DNA of 64,000 bases from NCBI RefSeq assembly GCF_005796205.1, contig NZ_VAHN01000003.1:186001-250000 (forward strand), written 5' to 3'. Below are positions 43,192 through 52,356 of this stretch, piece after piece. A program made the position numbers and the translations under genes. The notes beneath the pieces are model-generated. The model saw only the letters and a program-made list of their open reading frames with translations. It was not told the DNA's origin and ran no database searches. This DNA is from Pseudarthrobacter sp. NamE2 (GTDB lineage Bacteria > Actinomycetota > Actinomycetes > Actinomycetales > Micrococcaceae). Each line of letters begins with the position of its first letter. The stretch's first letter is position 1.

Positions 43192-46068
43192 GTGGCCAAG
43201 GTCCGCGTACACGAGCTCGCGAAAGAGCTCGGTATCACTTCCAAAGATGCAGTGACAAAACTGCAGGAACTGGGCGAATTCGTTCGCTCCGCCTCATCCA
43301 CCATTGAGGCCCCCGTTGTCCGCAAGCTGCGTAACGCCTTCCCCGACGCTGCCGCCAAGACCGCGGCGCCCGCAGCCGCACCCAAGGCGCCTGCGCCGGC
43401 AGCTGCAGAAGCACGTCCCGCAGCCCCCGCACCCGGTCCGGCAGCACCCAAGGCTCCGGCCCCCAAGGCACCAGCTCCGGCCGCACCCGCAGCACAGGCC
43501 CCGGCCGCTCCGGCTGCACCGGCCGCAAGCACCCCGGCTGCACCTTCAGCGCCCGCGACGGGCGCCAAGCCCGGTGCCCGTCCGGCTCCCAAGGCCGATA
43601 CCCCGGCTCCCCGCCAGGGTGGCGCCACCCCGGGTTCCAACGCACCCCGTCCGGGCGGTCCCCGCCCCGGTAACAACCCGTTCGCGACCTCGCAGGGCAT
43701 GCCCCGCGGCCGTGGCGGCGACGGCGACCGCGCTCCGCGTCCGGGTAACAACCCGTTCGCTACCTCCCAGGGCATGCCCCGCCCGGGTGGCGGCCGCACC
43801 GACGGCGACCGTCCCGGTGGTCCGCGTCCCGCAGCCGGCGCCGGTGGCCCCCGCCCCGGTGGTCCGCGTCCTGCGCCGGGTGCAGGTGGCCCCCGCCCCG
43901 CAGCAGGTGCCGGCGGTCCCCGTCCGGGTGCCCCGCGTCCCGGCGGTCCCCGTCCCACGCCTGGCATGATGCCCAACCGTACTGAGCGTCCCGCACCCGC
44001 AGGTGCCGGGCGTCCCGGTGGCGGCCGCGGTCCGGGACGCCCGGGTGGCGCCCCCGGCACCGGAGGTCCCGGCGCCGGTGGCGGTGCTCCCGCCGGCGGT
44101 GGCTTTGGCAAGGGCGGCCGCGGCCGCGGCGGCACCCAGGGTGCCTTCGGCAAGGGCGGCGCAGGCCGTGGCAAGCAGCGCAAGTCGAAGCGCGCGAAGC
44201 GCCAGGAACTTGAGCAGATGAGCGCACCGTCGCTGGGTGGCGTGAGCGTACCCCGCGGCGACGGCAACACCGTCATCCGGCTGCGCCGTGGCTCGTCCAT
44301 CACGGACTTCGCCGACAAGATCGAGGCGAACCCCGCAGCGCTGGTCACCGTACTGTTCCACCTTGGTGAAATGGCAACTGCCACCCAGTCGCTGGACGAA
44401 GACACCTTCGCACTGCTGGGGGAGGAACTGGGCTACAAGCTCCAGGTAGTGTCCCCGGAGGACGAGGAGCGCGAGCTGCTGTCCACCTTCGACATCGACG
44501 TAGAGGCCGAGCTTGAGGCCGAAGGCGACGAGGAACTCGAACCCCGGGCTCCCGTGGTAACCGTCATGGGCCACGTGGACCACGGTAAGACCCGCCTCCT
44601 CGACGCCATCCGCAACTCGGATGTCGTGGCCGGCGAACACGGTGGCATCACTCAGCACATCGGTGCCTACCAGATCACGCACGAGCACGAAGGCACCCAC
44701 CGCCAGATCACCTTCATCGATACCCCCGGCCACGAGGCGTTCACCGCCATGCGTGCCCGTGGTGCGAAGGTCACGGACATCGCCATCCTGGTGGTGGCCG
44801 CGGACGACGGTGTCATGCCGCAGACCGTTGAAGCGCTCAACCACGCCCAGGCGGCCAACGTGCCGATCGTCGTGGCCGTGAACAAGATCGACAAGGAAGG
44901 CGCCAACCCTGACAAGGTCAAGGGCCAGCTGACCGAGTACGGCCTGGTTCCGGAAGAATACGGTGGCGACACCATGTTCGTTGAGGTCTCGGCCCGCCAG
45001 AACCTCAACATCGACGAGCTCATCGACGCTGTCCTGCTGACCGCCGACGCCGCCCTGGATCTCCGGGCCAACCCGGACAAGGCAGCCCGCGGTATCGCCA
45101 TCGAAGCGAACCTGGACAAGGGCCGCGGTGCGGTTGCCACCGTCCTGGTGCAGTCCGGCACCCTGGCCGTCGGCGACACGATCGTGGCCGGCACGGCGCA
45201 CGGCCGCGTCCGTGCCATGTTCGACGAAGACGGCGAAGCCCTCGACGTCGCACTGCCGTCCCGCCCGGTCCAGGTCCTCGGCCTGTCCAACGTGCCGCGC
45301 GCCGGTGACACCTTCCTGGTGACCGCCGACGAGCGTACCGCCCGCCAGATCGCCGAGAAGCGTGAAGCCGCTGAGCGCAACGCCCAGCTCGCCAAGCGCC
45401 GCAAGCGCATCAGCCTCGAAGACTTCGACCAGGCAGTCGCCGAAGGCAAGATCGACACCCTCAACCTCATCCTCAAGGGTGACGTGTCCGGTGCCGTGGA
45501 AGCCCTCGAAGACGCCCTGCTCAAGATCGACGTCGGCGAAGGCGTGCAGCTGCGCGTCATCCACCGCGGTGTGGGTGCCATTACGCAGAACGACGTCAAC
45601 CTTGCAACGGTCGACTCCGCCGTCATCATTGGCTTCAACGTCAAGCCGGCCGAGCGTGTTGCCGAACTGGCAGACCGCGAAGGCGTCGACATGCGCTTCT
45701 ACTCGGTCATCTACGCAGCCATCGATGACATTGAGATGGCGCTCAAGGGCATGCTCAAGCCGGAATACGAAGAAGTCCAGCTGGGCACCGCCGAGGTCCG
45801 CGAAGTCTTCCGCTCCTCCAAGTTCGGAAACATCGCAGGCTCGATCGTCCGCTCGGGCATCATCCGCCGCAACGCCAAGGCACGCGTCAGCCGCGACGGC
45901 AAGATCATCGGTGACAACCTCACCGTCGAGTCGCTCAAGCGCTTCAAGGACGACGCCACCGAGGTCCGCACGGACTTCGAATGTGGTATCGGTCTTGGGT
46001 CGTACAACGACATCATCGAAGGTGACATCATCGAGACCTTCGAGATGCGCGAGAAGCCGCGCGTCTAA
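43192..46068 (+). CDS. infB: Translation initiation factor IF-2
   Basis: IF-2 is the GTPase that brings fMet-tRNA to the 30S subunit and promotes subunit joining. The 958-residue protein begins with an IF2-N domain ([20 protein letters not shown]). A disordered Ala/Pro then Gly/Arg/Pro-rich region follows (about 55-335). The second N domain contains [20 protein letters not shown]. The G domain has G1 [15 protein letters not shown]3 DTPGHEAF and G4 NKID. C-terminal domains II-IV end FEMREKPRV. It starts at GTG 43192 with AGGAG. The low-complexity part contains a duplicated segment. Confidence 0.97.
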   Translation: MAKVRVHELAKELGITSKDAVTKLQELGEFVRSASSTIEAPVVRKLRNAFPDAAAKTAAPAAAPKAPAPAAAEARPAAPAPGPAAPKAPAPKAPAPAAPAAQAPAAPAAPAASTPAAPSAPATGAKPGARPAPKADTPAPRQGGATPGSNAPRPGGPRPGNNPFATSQGMPRGRGGDGDRAPRPGNNPFATSQGMPRPGGGRTDGDRPGGPRPAAGAGGPRPGGPRPAPGAGGPRPAAGAGGPRPGAPRPGGPRPTPGMMPNRTERPAPAGAGRPGGGRGPGRPGGAPGTGGPGAGGGAPAGGGFGKGGRGRGGTQGAFGKGGAGRGKQRKSKRAKRQELEQMSAPSLGGVSVPRGDGNTVIRLRRGSSITDFADKIEANPAALVTVLFHLGEMATATQSLDEDTFALLGEELGYKLQVVSPEDEERELLSTFDIDVEAELEAEGDEELEPRAPVVTVMGHVDHGKTRLLDAIRNSDVVAGEHGGITQHIGAYQITHEHEGTHRQITFIDTPGHEAFTAMRARGAKVTDIAILVVAADDGVMPQTVEALNHAQAANVPIVVAVNKIDKEGANPDKVKGQLTEYGLVPEEYGGDTMFVEVSARQNLNIDELIDAVLLTADAALDLRANPDKAARGIAIEANLDKGRGAVATVLVQSGTLAVGDTIVAGTAHGRVRAMFDEDGEALDVALPSRPVQVLGLSNVPRAGDTFLVTADERTARQIAEKREAAERNAQLAKRRKRISLEDFDQAVAEGKIDTLNLILKGDVSGAVEALEDALLKIDVGEGVQLRVIHRGVGAITQNDVNLATVDSAVIIGFNVKPAERVAELADREGVDMRFYSVIYAAIDDIEMALKGMLKPEYEEVQLGTAEVREVFRSSKFGNIAGSIVRSGIIRRNAKARVSRDGKIIGDNLTVESLKRFKDDATEVRTDFECGIGLGSYNDIIEGDIIETFEMREKPRV
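43671..43784 (+). repeat. Internal duplication in the IF-2 linker
   Basis: The peptide [14 protein letters not shown] is encoded twice, at about 43668-43710 and 43741-43783, with few synonymous differences. It is followed by short Gly-Pro-Arg repeats. It is part of the infB coding sequence. Confidence 0.7.
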
Positions 46069-46088
46069 TCGGTAGTACTGCGAGAGGT

Positions 46089-46124
46089 GCGGGGTCGTTG
46101 GGTTTTCCGGTGGCCCCGCCTTTT
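46089..46124 (+). terminator. Probable terminator after infB
   Basis: GCGGGGTC (46089-46096) pairs with GGCCCCGC (46112-46119, one G-U pair) around a 15-nt loop and is followed by C and TTTT. It lies 20 bp after the infB stop, within the 290-bp spacer before rbfA. That spacer otherwise shows only a small GGCTC/GAGCC hairpin and no gene. Confidence 0.55.
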
Positions 46125-46358
46125 CCGCCGCAGAGGGGCCCCGCCCCTACGCTGGGCGGCTTGGAATCTTTGATCCCAGGCCACCCAGCTCCGGCAGGCC
46201 CGATGCCACTCCCGGGCCCCCTCTACGGCTCCAAAGAGCCGCCGGAAAACCCACCGTGGGTCCGTCTTTGGCTCGCTGTGGTGCGTGGCACCAATCGAAC
46301 GTGGGTACGTTTGCGTCAACGCGCCGTCGTACGTCCCAAATTTTCTTAGGAGTTGAAC

Positions 46359-46868
46359 ATGGCCGATCCGGCACGTGCTGCCAAGTTGGCGCAGCGGATT
46401 AAGGTTGTTGTTGCTGAGGCCTTGAGCCGGCGGGTCAAGGATCCGCGGCTTGAGGGAATTACGGTCACCGATGCCCGGGTCACTAATGACCTGCAGCATG
46501 CCACCGTGTACTACACCGTTTTTGGGGACCAGACTTTGCAGGCTGATGCCGCGAAGGGACTGGAGAAGGCCAAGGGCGTCTTGCGCCAGGAAGTGGGCAG
46601 GAACATCACTGCCCGGCTGACTCCCACGCTCGAGTTCGTGGCTGACCAGATTCCCGTGAACGCCTCTAACCTGGAGGAACTGCTCCGCGAAGCCCGGAAG
46701 CGTGATGCCGAGGTGGCCGCCCTGGCCGCCAATGCCAAGCACGCCGGCGACGCCGATCCCTACAAGAGCGACGCGTCCGCCGAGGTGGACCTCGACGAAG
46801 ACGACTTCGACGAAGAGGACCTTGACCTCACCGACCCCGACGGGATACACGAGGACGGCAACAAGTAG
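46359..46868 (+). CDS. rbfA: Ribosome-binding factor A
   Basis: RbfA binds the 30S subunit during late 16S rRNA processing and is needed for growth in the cold. The 169-residue protein has the KH-like core: RAAKLAQRIKVVVAEALSRR, VKDPRLEGITVTDARVTNDL, HATVYYTVFGD and LEFVADQIPVNASNLEELL. A long acidic tail (VDLDEDDFDEEDLDLTDPD) extends past the usual 120-130 residues, as in other actinobacteria. ATG 46359 is chosen with TAGGAG 6 nt upstream. A TTG at 46353 overlaps the Shine-Dalgarno. Confidence 0.94.
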   Translation: MADPARAAKLAQRIKVVVAEALSRRVKDPRLEGITVTDARVTNDLQHATVYYTVFGDQTLQADAAKGLEKAKGVLRQEVGRNITARLTPTLEFVADQIPVNASNLEELLREARKRDAEVAALAANAKHAGDADPYKSDASAEVDLDEDDFDEEDLDLTDPDGIHEDGNK

Positions 46869-46878
46869 CACCGGCACA

Positions 46879-46914
46879 GCAGAAGGCCCGGACCATGGGG
46901 TCCGGGCCTTCTGC
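46879..46914. terminator. Bidirectional terminator between rbfA and the ScyD-like gene
   Basis: A perfect 16-bp stem, GCAGAAGGCCCGGACC (46879-46894) with its complement (46899-46914), and loop ATGG. It serves two convergent genes. Confidence 0.85.
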
Positions 46915-46947
46915 TTCCCCGAAAATCTCCGCCGACGGCTGCTACGT

Positions 46948-48078
46948 CTAGTCGAAGTCGACCTCGATGAGCTTACCCTCGGGCTTGGGCATGGGAGCGT
47001 CGGGTGTGGCCGGGTCCGGTTGCGGAGGAAGGGCGTCAATCGTGGCGAAAACGTCGCCGTCCCTGAACTCGACGGCGGCCGGCAGGTTCACCTTCAGGAA
47101 GTGCGAGCGTTCGCCCTGGTACGTGAACTTCAGGATTTCCCCGCCGAACAACGACGCTACGTACACATCGCCCTCGTCCGAAACTGCCAGGCCTGTGGGG
47201 CTGACTATCGCGTTCTGCCAGAGCACGGTCGCGCCGGTCCAGGGGTTGACCTTGAAGATTGCTCCACGGGGACCAAGTGACGGGTCCTCCGGGCCGCCGG
47301 GAAGGGATGACACGTACAGCCAACCGTCGGGGCCAATTTCCACGTCAGTGGGAACCGGTTCAAAGCCGTAAGTAAAGCCAGCGCAGCTTGGTACTCCCAA
47401 AGATTGTGCAATCTTGTGCGTGATGGTCAGCGGCCGGGGTGGCAAAACCGCCACCGTCGAAATGCTGCCGGACTCCAGATCCACCTTGAGGACCGCATTC
47501 ATGCCGGCATCGGCCACGTAGGCCGTGTCCTCACGGACCGCCACAGCGTAGGGGTTGGAGTCCAACGTGCCCGTGTACTGCGCAGGCGGGGCATCCGGAC
47601 GGGATGCCGCTTCGGCAAGGCACTGCTGGCCCGTGTCTGCCTCAAAGCCGTAATGCTGGCCCGCATCCGGATTGAACTTCCGTTCGTAGTCAGCGAGGTC
47701 TGCGATAGTACGGGCTTCGCCATCCGAATCAAGGGCTTTCAGGTATCCCCTTAGTCCGTCAGGCCCCTGCCCGGCTCCAAAACTCTCCAGGAAGTAGGCG
47801 GTGGAGTCATGGATATCCACCCCGGCTACCGACCAACCCTCGTTTGGGGTGGTGTAGACATCATCCAAGTCGCCATCATCCTCGACATGCGTGAGGATCC
47901 CGGCGAAGGCCTGGCTGACGAGGACAGACTCGTCCTTGTCCACGGCGAGGTGGAGAGGTGACAACAGGCCTGTCGCCATCACCTCATAATCCGGCTCATC
48001 CGTGGCGGCGATGGCCGGTGCTGCCTGGACCATTGAGGTAACAGCAATGCAGGCGATAAACGTAAGGTGTTTCTTCAT
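46948..48078 (-). CDS. Secreted ScyD/ScyE-type beta-propeller protein
   Basis: This 376-residue exported protein has a Sec signal peptide, KKHLTFIACIAVTSMVQAAP, cut near AIAA-TDE. The mature part has repeated propeller blades such as NPYAVAVREDTAYVADAGMNAVLKVD, PTDVEIGPDGWLYVSSLPGG and SPTGLAVSDEGDVYVASLFGGEILK (each shown only as a reading guide: YVADAG, YVSSLP, YVASLF). This matches the ScyD/ScyE family, named from cyanobacterial scytonemin genes but widespread in actinobacteria with unknown function. ATG 48078 is chosen for the signal peptide, with GGAG 8 nt upstream. It is a single gene, convergent with rbfA and divergent from the deaminase gene. Confidence 0.78.
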   Translation of the reverse strand: MKKHLTFIACIAVTSMVQAAPAIAATDEPDYEVMATGLLSPLHLAVDKDESVLVSQAFAGILTHVEDDGDLDDVYTTPNEGWSVAGVDIHDSTAYFLESFGAGQGPDGLRGYLKALDSDGEARTIADLADYERKFNPDAGQHYGFEADTGQQCLAEAASRPDAPPAQYTGTLDSNPYAVAVREDTAYVADAGMNAVLKVDLESGSISTVAVLPPRPLTITHKIAQSLGVPSCAGFTYGFEPVPTDVEIGPDGWLYVSSLPGGPEDPSLGPRGAIFKVNPWTGATVLWQNAIVSPTGLAVSDEGDVYVASLFGGEILKFTYQGERSHFLKVNLPAAVEFRDGDVFATIDALPPQPDPATPDAPMPKPEGKLIEVDFD

Positions 48079-48245
48079 TTGGGTACTCCGTTTTTGGCGC
48101 CCATGCCGGGCCGGGTAAGAAGCCTCTTCGAGGCGAAGTATCGCGCGCGGTCCCCGGCGACAGGATATGCCTGTGGTGCCGCTGTGTCGTCGGGCGTTTT
48201 CCCCCAATTCCACCCCCTATTTGCACCCCCTAACCGCGCCTTGGT

Positions 48246-48251
48246 TAGGAT
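48246..48251 (+). promoter_or_regulatory. Probable -10 of the guanine deaminase gene (leaderless)
   Basis: TAGGAT ends 6 nt before the ATG and no Shine-Dalgarno is present. A possible -35, TTGCAC (48221-48226), is 19 bp upstream. Confidence 0.45.
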
Positions 48252-48257
48252 CTGACT

Positions 48258-48746
48258 ATGACTCAGGTGGACTACAACCACGGCGATGCCGCGCAATATC
48301 TCAAGCAGGCCGTAGAACTGGCCACGAGGAATGTGGCGGACGGCGGCGGCCCCTTCGGGGCAGTGGTGGTCACCCCGGACGGACGCACCTACGAGGGCGT
48401 CAACAGGGTTACCCGCGATAACGATCCCACTGCCCACGCTGAAGTAGTGGCAATCAGGACGGCTGCAGCAGCACGGGGCACCTTCAGCCTGCAGGGCTCC
48501 GTCCTGTATGCAAGCTGCGAGCCGTGCCCGCTTTGCCTGGCCTCGGCCTTGTGGGCACGCATCGACCGGGTCTATTTCGCTGCCGACCGCCATGGTGCGG
48601 CTGCTGCCGGCTTCGACGATGCGGTTTTCTACGAGTATTTCAGCGGTTCCCGCCCGGAGCTCCTGCCCGTCACGAGAGGCGACATCCCGGCGTCGGACGC
48701 TCCCTTCCATGCGTGGGGATCGCACCAGCGCCGGACGGAGTACTAG
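48258..48746 (+). CDS. Nucleoside/guanine deaminase of the cytidine deaminase superfamily
   Basis: This 162-residue zinc hydrolase has zinc ligand His60 and catalytic Glu62 in TAHAEVVAI and ligands Cys90 and Cys93 in SCEPCPLCLASALWA. The C-terminus FHAWGSHQRRTEY, with its final Tyr, resembles Bacillus guanine deaminase, whose C-terminal tail completes the neighbouring active site. This makes guanine deaminase (guanine to xanthine) more likely than tRNA adenosine deaminase. The thioredoxin gene starts 2 bp after its stop. Confidence 0.82.
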   Translation: MTQVDYNHGDAAQYLKQAVELATRNVADGGGPFGAVVVTPDGRTYEGVNRVTRDNDPTAHAEVVAIRTAAAARGTFSLQGSVLYASCEPCPLCLASALWARIDRVYFAADRHGAAAAGFDDAVFYEYFSGSRPELLPVTRGDIPASDAPFHAWGSHQRRTEY

Positions 48747-48748
48747 GA

Positions 48749-49186
48749 ATGGAACCCACGCTGATCGCCTGCCCGTCGTGCGGCAGGACGAACCGGATTC
48801 CGGCCCAGGCCGCCGGGCAGCCGCGCTGCGGGAACTGCAAGGCCGGGCTGCCGTGGATTGTCAGCGCCGGGGATGCGGACTTCGCCGCAGTGGCGGAGCG
48901 GTCCCCGGTGCCTGTGCTGGTGGACTTGTGGGCGGAGTGGTGCGGCCCGTGCCGCATGGTGAGCCCGGTCCTGGATCAACTCGTCCGGGAACGCCCGGGC
49001 CGGATCAAACTGGTTAAGGTGGACGTGGACTCGTCGCCCGGCCTGTCCCGCCGTTTCGACGTCCAGGCAATTCCAACCCTGATGGTATTGGTGGACGGAA
49101 AGGTGGCGGCCCGCCAGGCGGGGGCAGCGCCTGCCGGGGTCCTGCGCTCATGGCTCGATCAGGCGCTTTCCGGAGCGGCGCGTTAG
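48749..49186 (+). CDS. Zinc-finger thioredoxin (TrxC, thioredoxin 2 type)
   Basis: This 145-residue thioredoxin has an N-terminal zinc ribbon formed by Cys8, Cys11, Cys27 and Cys30 (ACPSCGR, CGNC), the mark of thioredoxin 2. The thioredoxin fold carries the active site WCGPC at Cys65 and Cys68, and AIPTLMVLVDG contains the cis-proline. It reduces protein disulfides in the cytoplasm. In TrxC the zinc ribbon responds to oxidative stress. It starts at ATG 48749 with TAGGAA overlapping the deaminase stop, so the two are co-translated. Confidence 0.9.
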   Translation: MEPTLIACPSCGRTNRIPAQAAGQPRCGNCKAGLPWIVSAGDADFAAVAERSPVPVLVDLWAEWCGPCRMVSPVLDQLVRERPGRIKLVKVDVDSSPGLSRRFDVQAIPTLMVLVDGKVAARQAGAAPAGVLRSWLDQALSGAAR

Positions 49187-49221
49187 GAGATCCCCGGCGG
49201 CAGGAGTTCCGGGGGCGGTGC

Positions 49222-50373
49222 TTACTGCGCCGGCAGCCGGGACAACCCCTCCAACAGATCCTGCTTCCGGCCGCACAGCGCTATCCGCACCCAGCCCTCA
49301 CCGATGGAGCCGAAGGCAGTCCCCGGCGCGAGGGCAACCCCGGAGTCGGCAAGGAAGCGCCGCGCCCAGCTGCGCACGTCTCCGCCGCTGGCATGTGATA
49401 CGTCCGCCCACAGGTAGAACGCCCCTTGGGCCTGAAGGTAAGGAATCCCCTTGGCATCGAGGACGGCGGAGGCAGCGTCCCGGTTCTCCCGGTAGTGCCC
49501 GTGCGCCGCGCGGACATAGTCCTGGGGCCCGGTGAGGGCGGCGAGCGCAGCATACTGCGAGGGCGCAGCCACGCAGGAGACGATCGACTCCATCACGTTG
49601 TCCATCTGCTGCTTCAACCCGGGCGGGCAAACCAGCGCGCCGATCCGGAGCCCGGTGAGCCCGTACGTCTTGGACAGCGTCAGGGAGGTAAAGACGCGCG
49701 CTTCTCCCGGCGTGCCGCCGTCGAACCTCGCGGGACTGACATGCGGTACATCGTAGGTAAACGCCTCGTAGCACTCGTCCGAGATGACCCAGAGGTCGTG
49801 GCGCCGCGCCAGGTCCATCAGCCCGCGCGTCAGGTCCTCACCGAGCACGGCACCCAGGGGATTCGACGGCGAATTGAGCACCAGGACCCGGGTGCGCTCC
49901 GTGATGAGGGCTTCGATGTCCGCTGTGCGCGGCTGGAAGCCGTGCTCCGGGTACAGGGGGTAGCCAACAGGATGCGCCCCCAGGAGCCGGCCGGTCATGG
50001 CGAAGGTGGGATAGCCGGGGTTGGGAATCAGGATCTCGTCGCCAGGCGCGAGCAGCAGGCTCATGGCGAGGTGCAGGCCCTGCTGCGCGCCGGCCACCAC
50101 ATAGATACGGTCGGCGCCCACGTCAACGCCCTGCTGCTCCCGGAAGCGGGCGGCAAAGGCTTCGCGCAGCCCGGGAATTCCCGCGTTGGGGGTGTAGTTG
50201 GTTTCGTCGCGGTCCAGGCATGCGATTCCGGCGTCGAGGACGTGGCGGGGGAGCGGGAAGCCCGGCTCCCCGATGCTGAGGACCAGGGCGCCGGGGATAC
50301 GCCATGCCGCTTCCGTGATCTCGCGGATCTGGTTGACGGGCACGTCGCGGACATGGGCGGCAAGCTCAGGCAT
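49222..50373 (-). CDS. PLP-dependent class I/II aminotransferase
   Basis: This 383-residue fold-type I aminotransferase is of the aspartate/aromatic aminotransferase group. Visible are NYTPNAGIPGLREAFAARF, NPGYPTFAMTGRL, VLNSPSNPLGAVL, WVISDECYEAFTYD and the PLP lysine in SLTLSKTYGLTGLRIGAL, plus the C-terminal substrate Arg region WVRIALCG. The substrate is not determined by sequence. ATG 50373 is preferred over 50382 because TAGGAT (50381-50386) lies 7 nt upstream, suggesting a leaderless start. It is divergent from truB. Confidence 0.85.
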   Translation of the reverse strand: MPELAAHVRDVPVNQIREITEAAWRIPGALVLSIGEPGFPLPRHVLDAGIACLDRDETNYTPNAGIPGLREAFAARFREQQGVDVGADRIYVVAGAQQGLHLAMSLLLAPGDEILIPNPGYPTFAMTGRLLGAHPVGYPLYPEHGFQPRTADIEALITERTRVLVLNSPSNPLGAVLGEDLTRGLMDLARRHDLWVISDECYEAFTYDVPHVSPARFDGGTPGEARVFTSLTLSKTYGLTGLRIGALVCPPGLKQQMDNVMESIVSCVAAPSQYAALAALTGPQDYVRAAHGHYRENRDAASAVLDAKGIPYLQAQGAFYLWADVSHASGGDVRSWARRFLADSGVALAPGTAFGSIGEGWVRIALCGRKQDLLEGLSRLPAQ

Positions 50374-50476
50374 GCCTGCCATCCTAGCGGCCGCTGCTTC
50401 CGCCGCCGGCACCTGGCCTGCCGTGCGCACAGGCACCGCCGCCCGCCGTCGGGCCTTCCGCCCCGGACAGCCCCCA

Positions 50477-50482
50477 TATACT
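50477..50482 (+). promoter_or_regulatory. -10 of truB (leaderless)
   Basis: TATACT, five of six consensus bases, ends 7 nt before the truB GTG. Transcription would start at or one base before the start codon. Confidence 0.55.
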
Positions 50483-50489
50483 GGAAGGC

Positions 50490-51428
50490 GTGCTTTCTGG
50501 ACTGGTGATAGTGGACAAGCCGCAGGGATGGACCAGCCATGACGTGGTTGGCCGGATGCGGCGCCTGGCAGGTACCCGGAAAGTGGGGCATGCGGGGACG
50601 CTTGATCCGATGGCCACCGGCGTCCTGGTGCTCGGCGTCAACAAGGCCACCCGCCTGTTGACCTACATCGTGGGCACCTCCAAGACCTACACCGCCACCA
50701 TCCGGCTGGGCCAGTCGACCGTGACTGACGACGCCGAGGGCGAGGTCACGGCGACAGCCGGCACCGCTGGCGTCAGTGACCAGGCAATTCACGACGGCGT
50801 CGCAGCACTGACGGGGGACATCCAGCAGGTGCCCAGCAGCGTCAGCGCCATCAAGGTCAACGGCGAACGCGCCTACGCGCGGGTCCGCTCCGGGGAGGAC
50901 GTCAAGCTGTCCGCCCGCCCGGTCACCATCCACCGGTTCGAGGTCCATGCCATCCGGCGGGACGGGGAAGCCGGCTTGCTGGACCTGGATGTCACCGTCG
51001 AGTGCTCCTCCGGCACCTATATCCGCGCGCTGGCCCGGGACCTGGGCAAGGCACTGGGCGTCGGCGGTCACCTTACCGCCCTGCGCCGGACCCATGTCGG
51101 CCCGTACTCGCTGGCGCAGGCCCGCACCCTGGAACAGCTTGCGGAGGAACTGAACATCCTGGACATATCCCAGGCCGCGCGGGCCCTGATGCCCAACCGG
51201 GAACTGACGGCGGAAGAAACAACCGAAATCTCCTTCGGACGGCGCATTGCCGCCGGTGCTGCTCCCGGAAGTCCGGATGCACCAACCGCCGAGCATCCTG
51301 CCGCAGCCTTCGCCCCCGACGGCAGCCTGGTGGCGCTGCTCGCCGATTCCGGCAGCTACGCCAAGCCCGTCCTTGTCTTCGAGCCCGGCAACGGGGCTCC
51401 CGCCAGCGCCACGGCCGGGAAGGCCTGA
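50490..51428 (+). CDS. truB: tRNA pseudouridine(55) synthase
   Basis: TruB makes pseudouridine 55 in the T-loop of tRNAs. The 312-residue protein begins LSGLVIVDKPQGWTSHDVV. It carries catalytic Asp39 in GHAGTLDPMATGVLVLG, then TKTYTATIRLGQ-like SKTYTATIRLGQ, PSSVSAIKVNGERAYARVR, SSGTYIRALARDLG and a C-terminal domain with an Ala/Pro-rich insertion and GSYAKPVLVF. The start is GTG 50490. Two small membrane genes follow it closely and ribF comes next, the truB-ribF order. Confidence 0.95.
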   Translation: MLSGLVIVDKPQGWTSHDVVGRMRRLAGTRKVGHAGTLDPMATGVLVLGVNKATRLLTYIVGTSKTYTATIRLGQSTVTDDAEGEVTATAGTAGVSDQAIHDGVAALTGDIQQVPSSVSAIKVNGERAYARVRSGEDVKLSARPVTIHRFEVHAIRRDGEAGLLDLDVTVECSSGTYIRALARDLGKALGVGGHLTALRRTHVGPYSLAQARTLEQLAEELNILDISQAARALMPNRELTAEETTEISFGRRIAAGAAPGSPDAPTAEHPAAAFAPDGSLVALLADSGSYAKPVLVFEPGNGAPASATAGKA

Positions 51429-51431
51429 AGG

Positions 51432-51785
51432 GTGGACGCGTACTTTTACATCATCCTGGTGGTCGGCCTGCTGTCCACGGTGACCTGTGTAGTGGCCGGC
51501 ATCCTCAAGAAGGCGCCCAACGACGTCACCATCCTGTCGGTCGCGGCGGTGGAACTGGCTCTGGTGGTCTACCTGGTGGGGTCGATCGTCCGTGTCATTG
51601 CCGGCGAACCCATCGCGGGCGAGGCCTGGGAGTTCTGGGGCTACCTTGCCACGGCGATGCTCCTGCCTCCGGCGGCCGTCTACTGGTCCATCCTTGAACG
51701 GACCCGGTGGAGCAACTTCGTCCTGGCCGCCGTCGGGGTTACGGCCCTGGTGATGGCCGCCCGCATGAACCAGATCTGGTACTGA
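51432..51785 (+). CDS. Small four-TM membrane protein
   Basis: This 117-residue protein starts at GTG, 3 bp after truB. It has four hydrophobic segments: YFYIILVVGLLSTVTCVVAG, ILSVAAVELALVVYLVGSIV, FWGYLATAMLLPPAAVYW and FVLAAVGVTALVMAARM. Similar small proteins occur between truB and ribF in related Micrococcales as hypothetical proteins. No function is known. Its stop is 1 bp before the next GTG start, so it forms a pair with the following membrane protein. Confidence 0.75.
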   Translation: MDAYFYIILVVGLLSTVTCVVAGILKKAPNDVTILSVAAVELALVVYLVGSIVRVIAGEPIAGEAWEFWGYLATAMLLPPAAVYWSILERTRWSNFVLAAVGVTALVMAARMNQIWY

Positions 51786-51786
51786 A

Positions 51787-52278
51787 GTGGAAGAAGCACG
51801 CAAAGTGAACGACCAGCAATCAACCTCCGCTGCCGGCAGCCGCGCCGCCGCCGGCCGGCGCGACACCCGCAACACCGGCCCCGGGCGCCTGCTCATCGCC
51901 GTATATGCGGTTTTCGCCATCTCCGCTTCGGCCCGCGCCGGCTACCAGATCCTCACCAAGTTCTCCGAGGCCCCGCTGGCCTACCTGCTGTCCGCCTTCG
52001 CGGCGCTGGTGTACGTGGTGGCCACCGTGTCCCTGGCCAAGGCCGGCAGCACCTGGTTCAAGGTGTCGGTTGCCGCTGTGCTGGTGGAACTGGTGGGTGT
52101 GCTGGTGGTGGGCGCACTGAGCGTGTTCGACCCCGTGGCGTTCCCGCACGAAACCGTCTGGTCCCTGTTCGGCCGCGGCTACGGATTCATCCCGCTGCTG
52201 CTGCCGGTGCTCGGCCTGGTATGGCTGTACCGGCGGCGTCCCGGGCAGGGAAACGGCACCGTAAAAGGGGCACCGTGA
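51787..52278 (+). CDS. Small four-TM membrane protein
   Basis: This 163-residue protein has a basic Ser/Ala/Arg-rich cytoplasmic N-terminus (about 1-33), then four hydrophobic segments: LLIAVYAVFAISASARAGYQ, LSAFAALVYVVATVSLA, VAAVLVELVGVLVVGAL and IPLLLPVLGLVWLY. It ends in a basic tail. It is hypothetical, encoded in tandem with the preceding small membrane protein, and may form a complex with it. The start is GTG 51787; a GTG at 51805 is a plausible shorter start. A 78-bp spacer leads to ribF. Confidence 0.72.
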   Translation: MEEARKVNDQQSTSAAGSRAAAGRRDTRNTGPGRLLIAVYAVFAISASARAGYQILTKFSEAPLAYLLSAFAALVYVVATVSLAKAGSTWFKVSVAAVLVELVGVLVVGALSVFDPVAFPHETVWSLFGRGYGFIPLLLPVLGLVWLYRRRPGQGNGTVKGAP

Positions 52279-52356
52279 ATACGGGTAACCTTGAAGAGTT
52301 CCGCGGCCGGTCCGGTTGCGGAGCGTTGATGCTGCAGGCGTTTTAAGGCGAGGGTG

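Noticed and set aside
43380..44200. Repetitive DNA considered as a CRISPR or minisatellite
   Set aside because: It lies inside infB, the units are degenerate codon repeats, and there are no unique spacers of constant size or cas genes.
43546..45564. Minus-strand frame opposite infB with Gly/Thr-rich repeats
   Set aside because: The repeats are the reverse complement of the Ala/Pro/Gly-rich IF-2 linker, with no independent coding signal.
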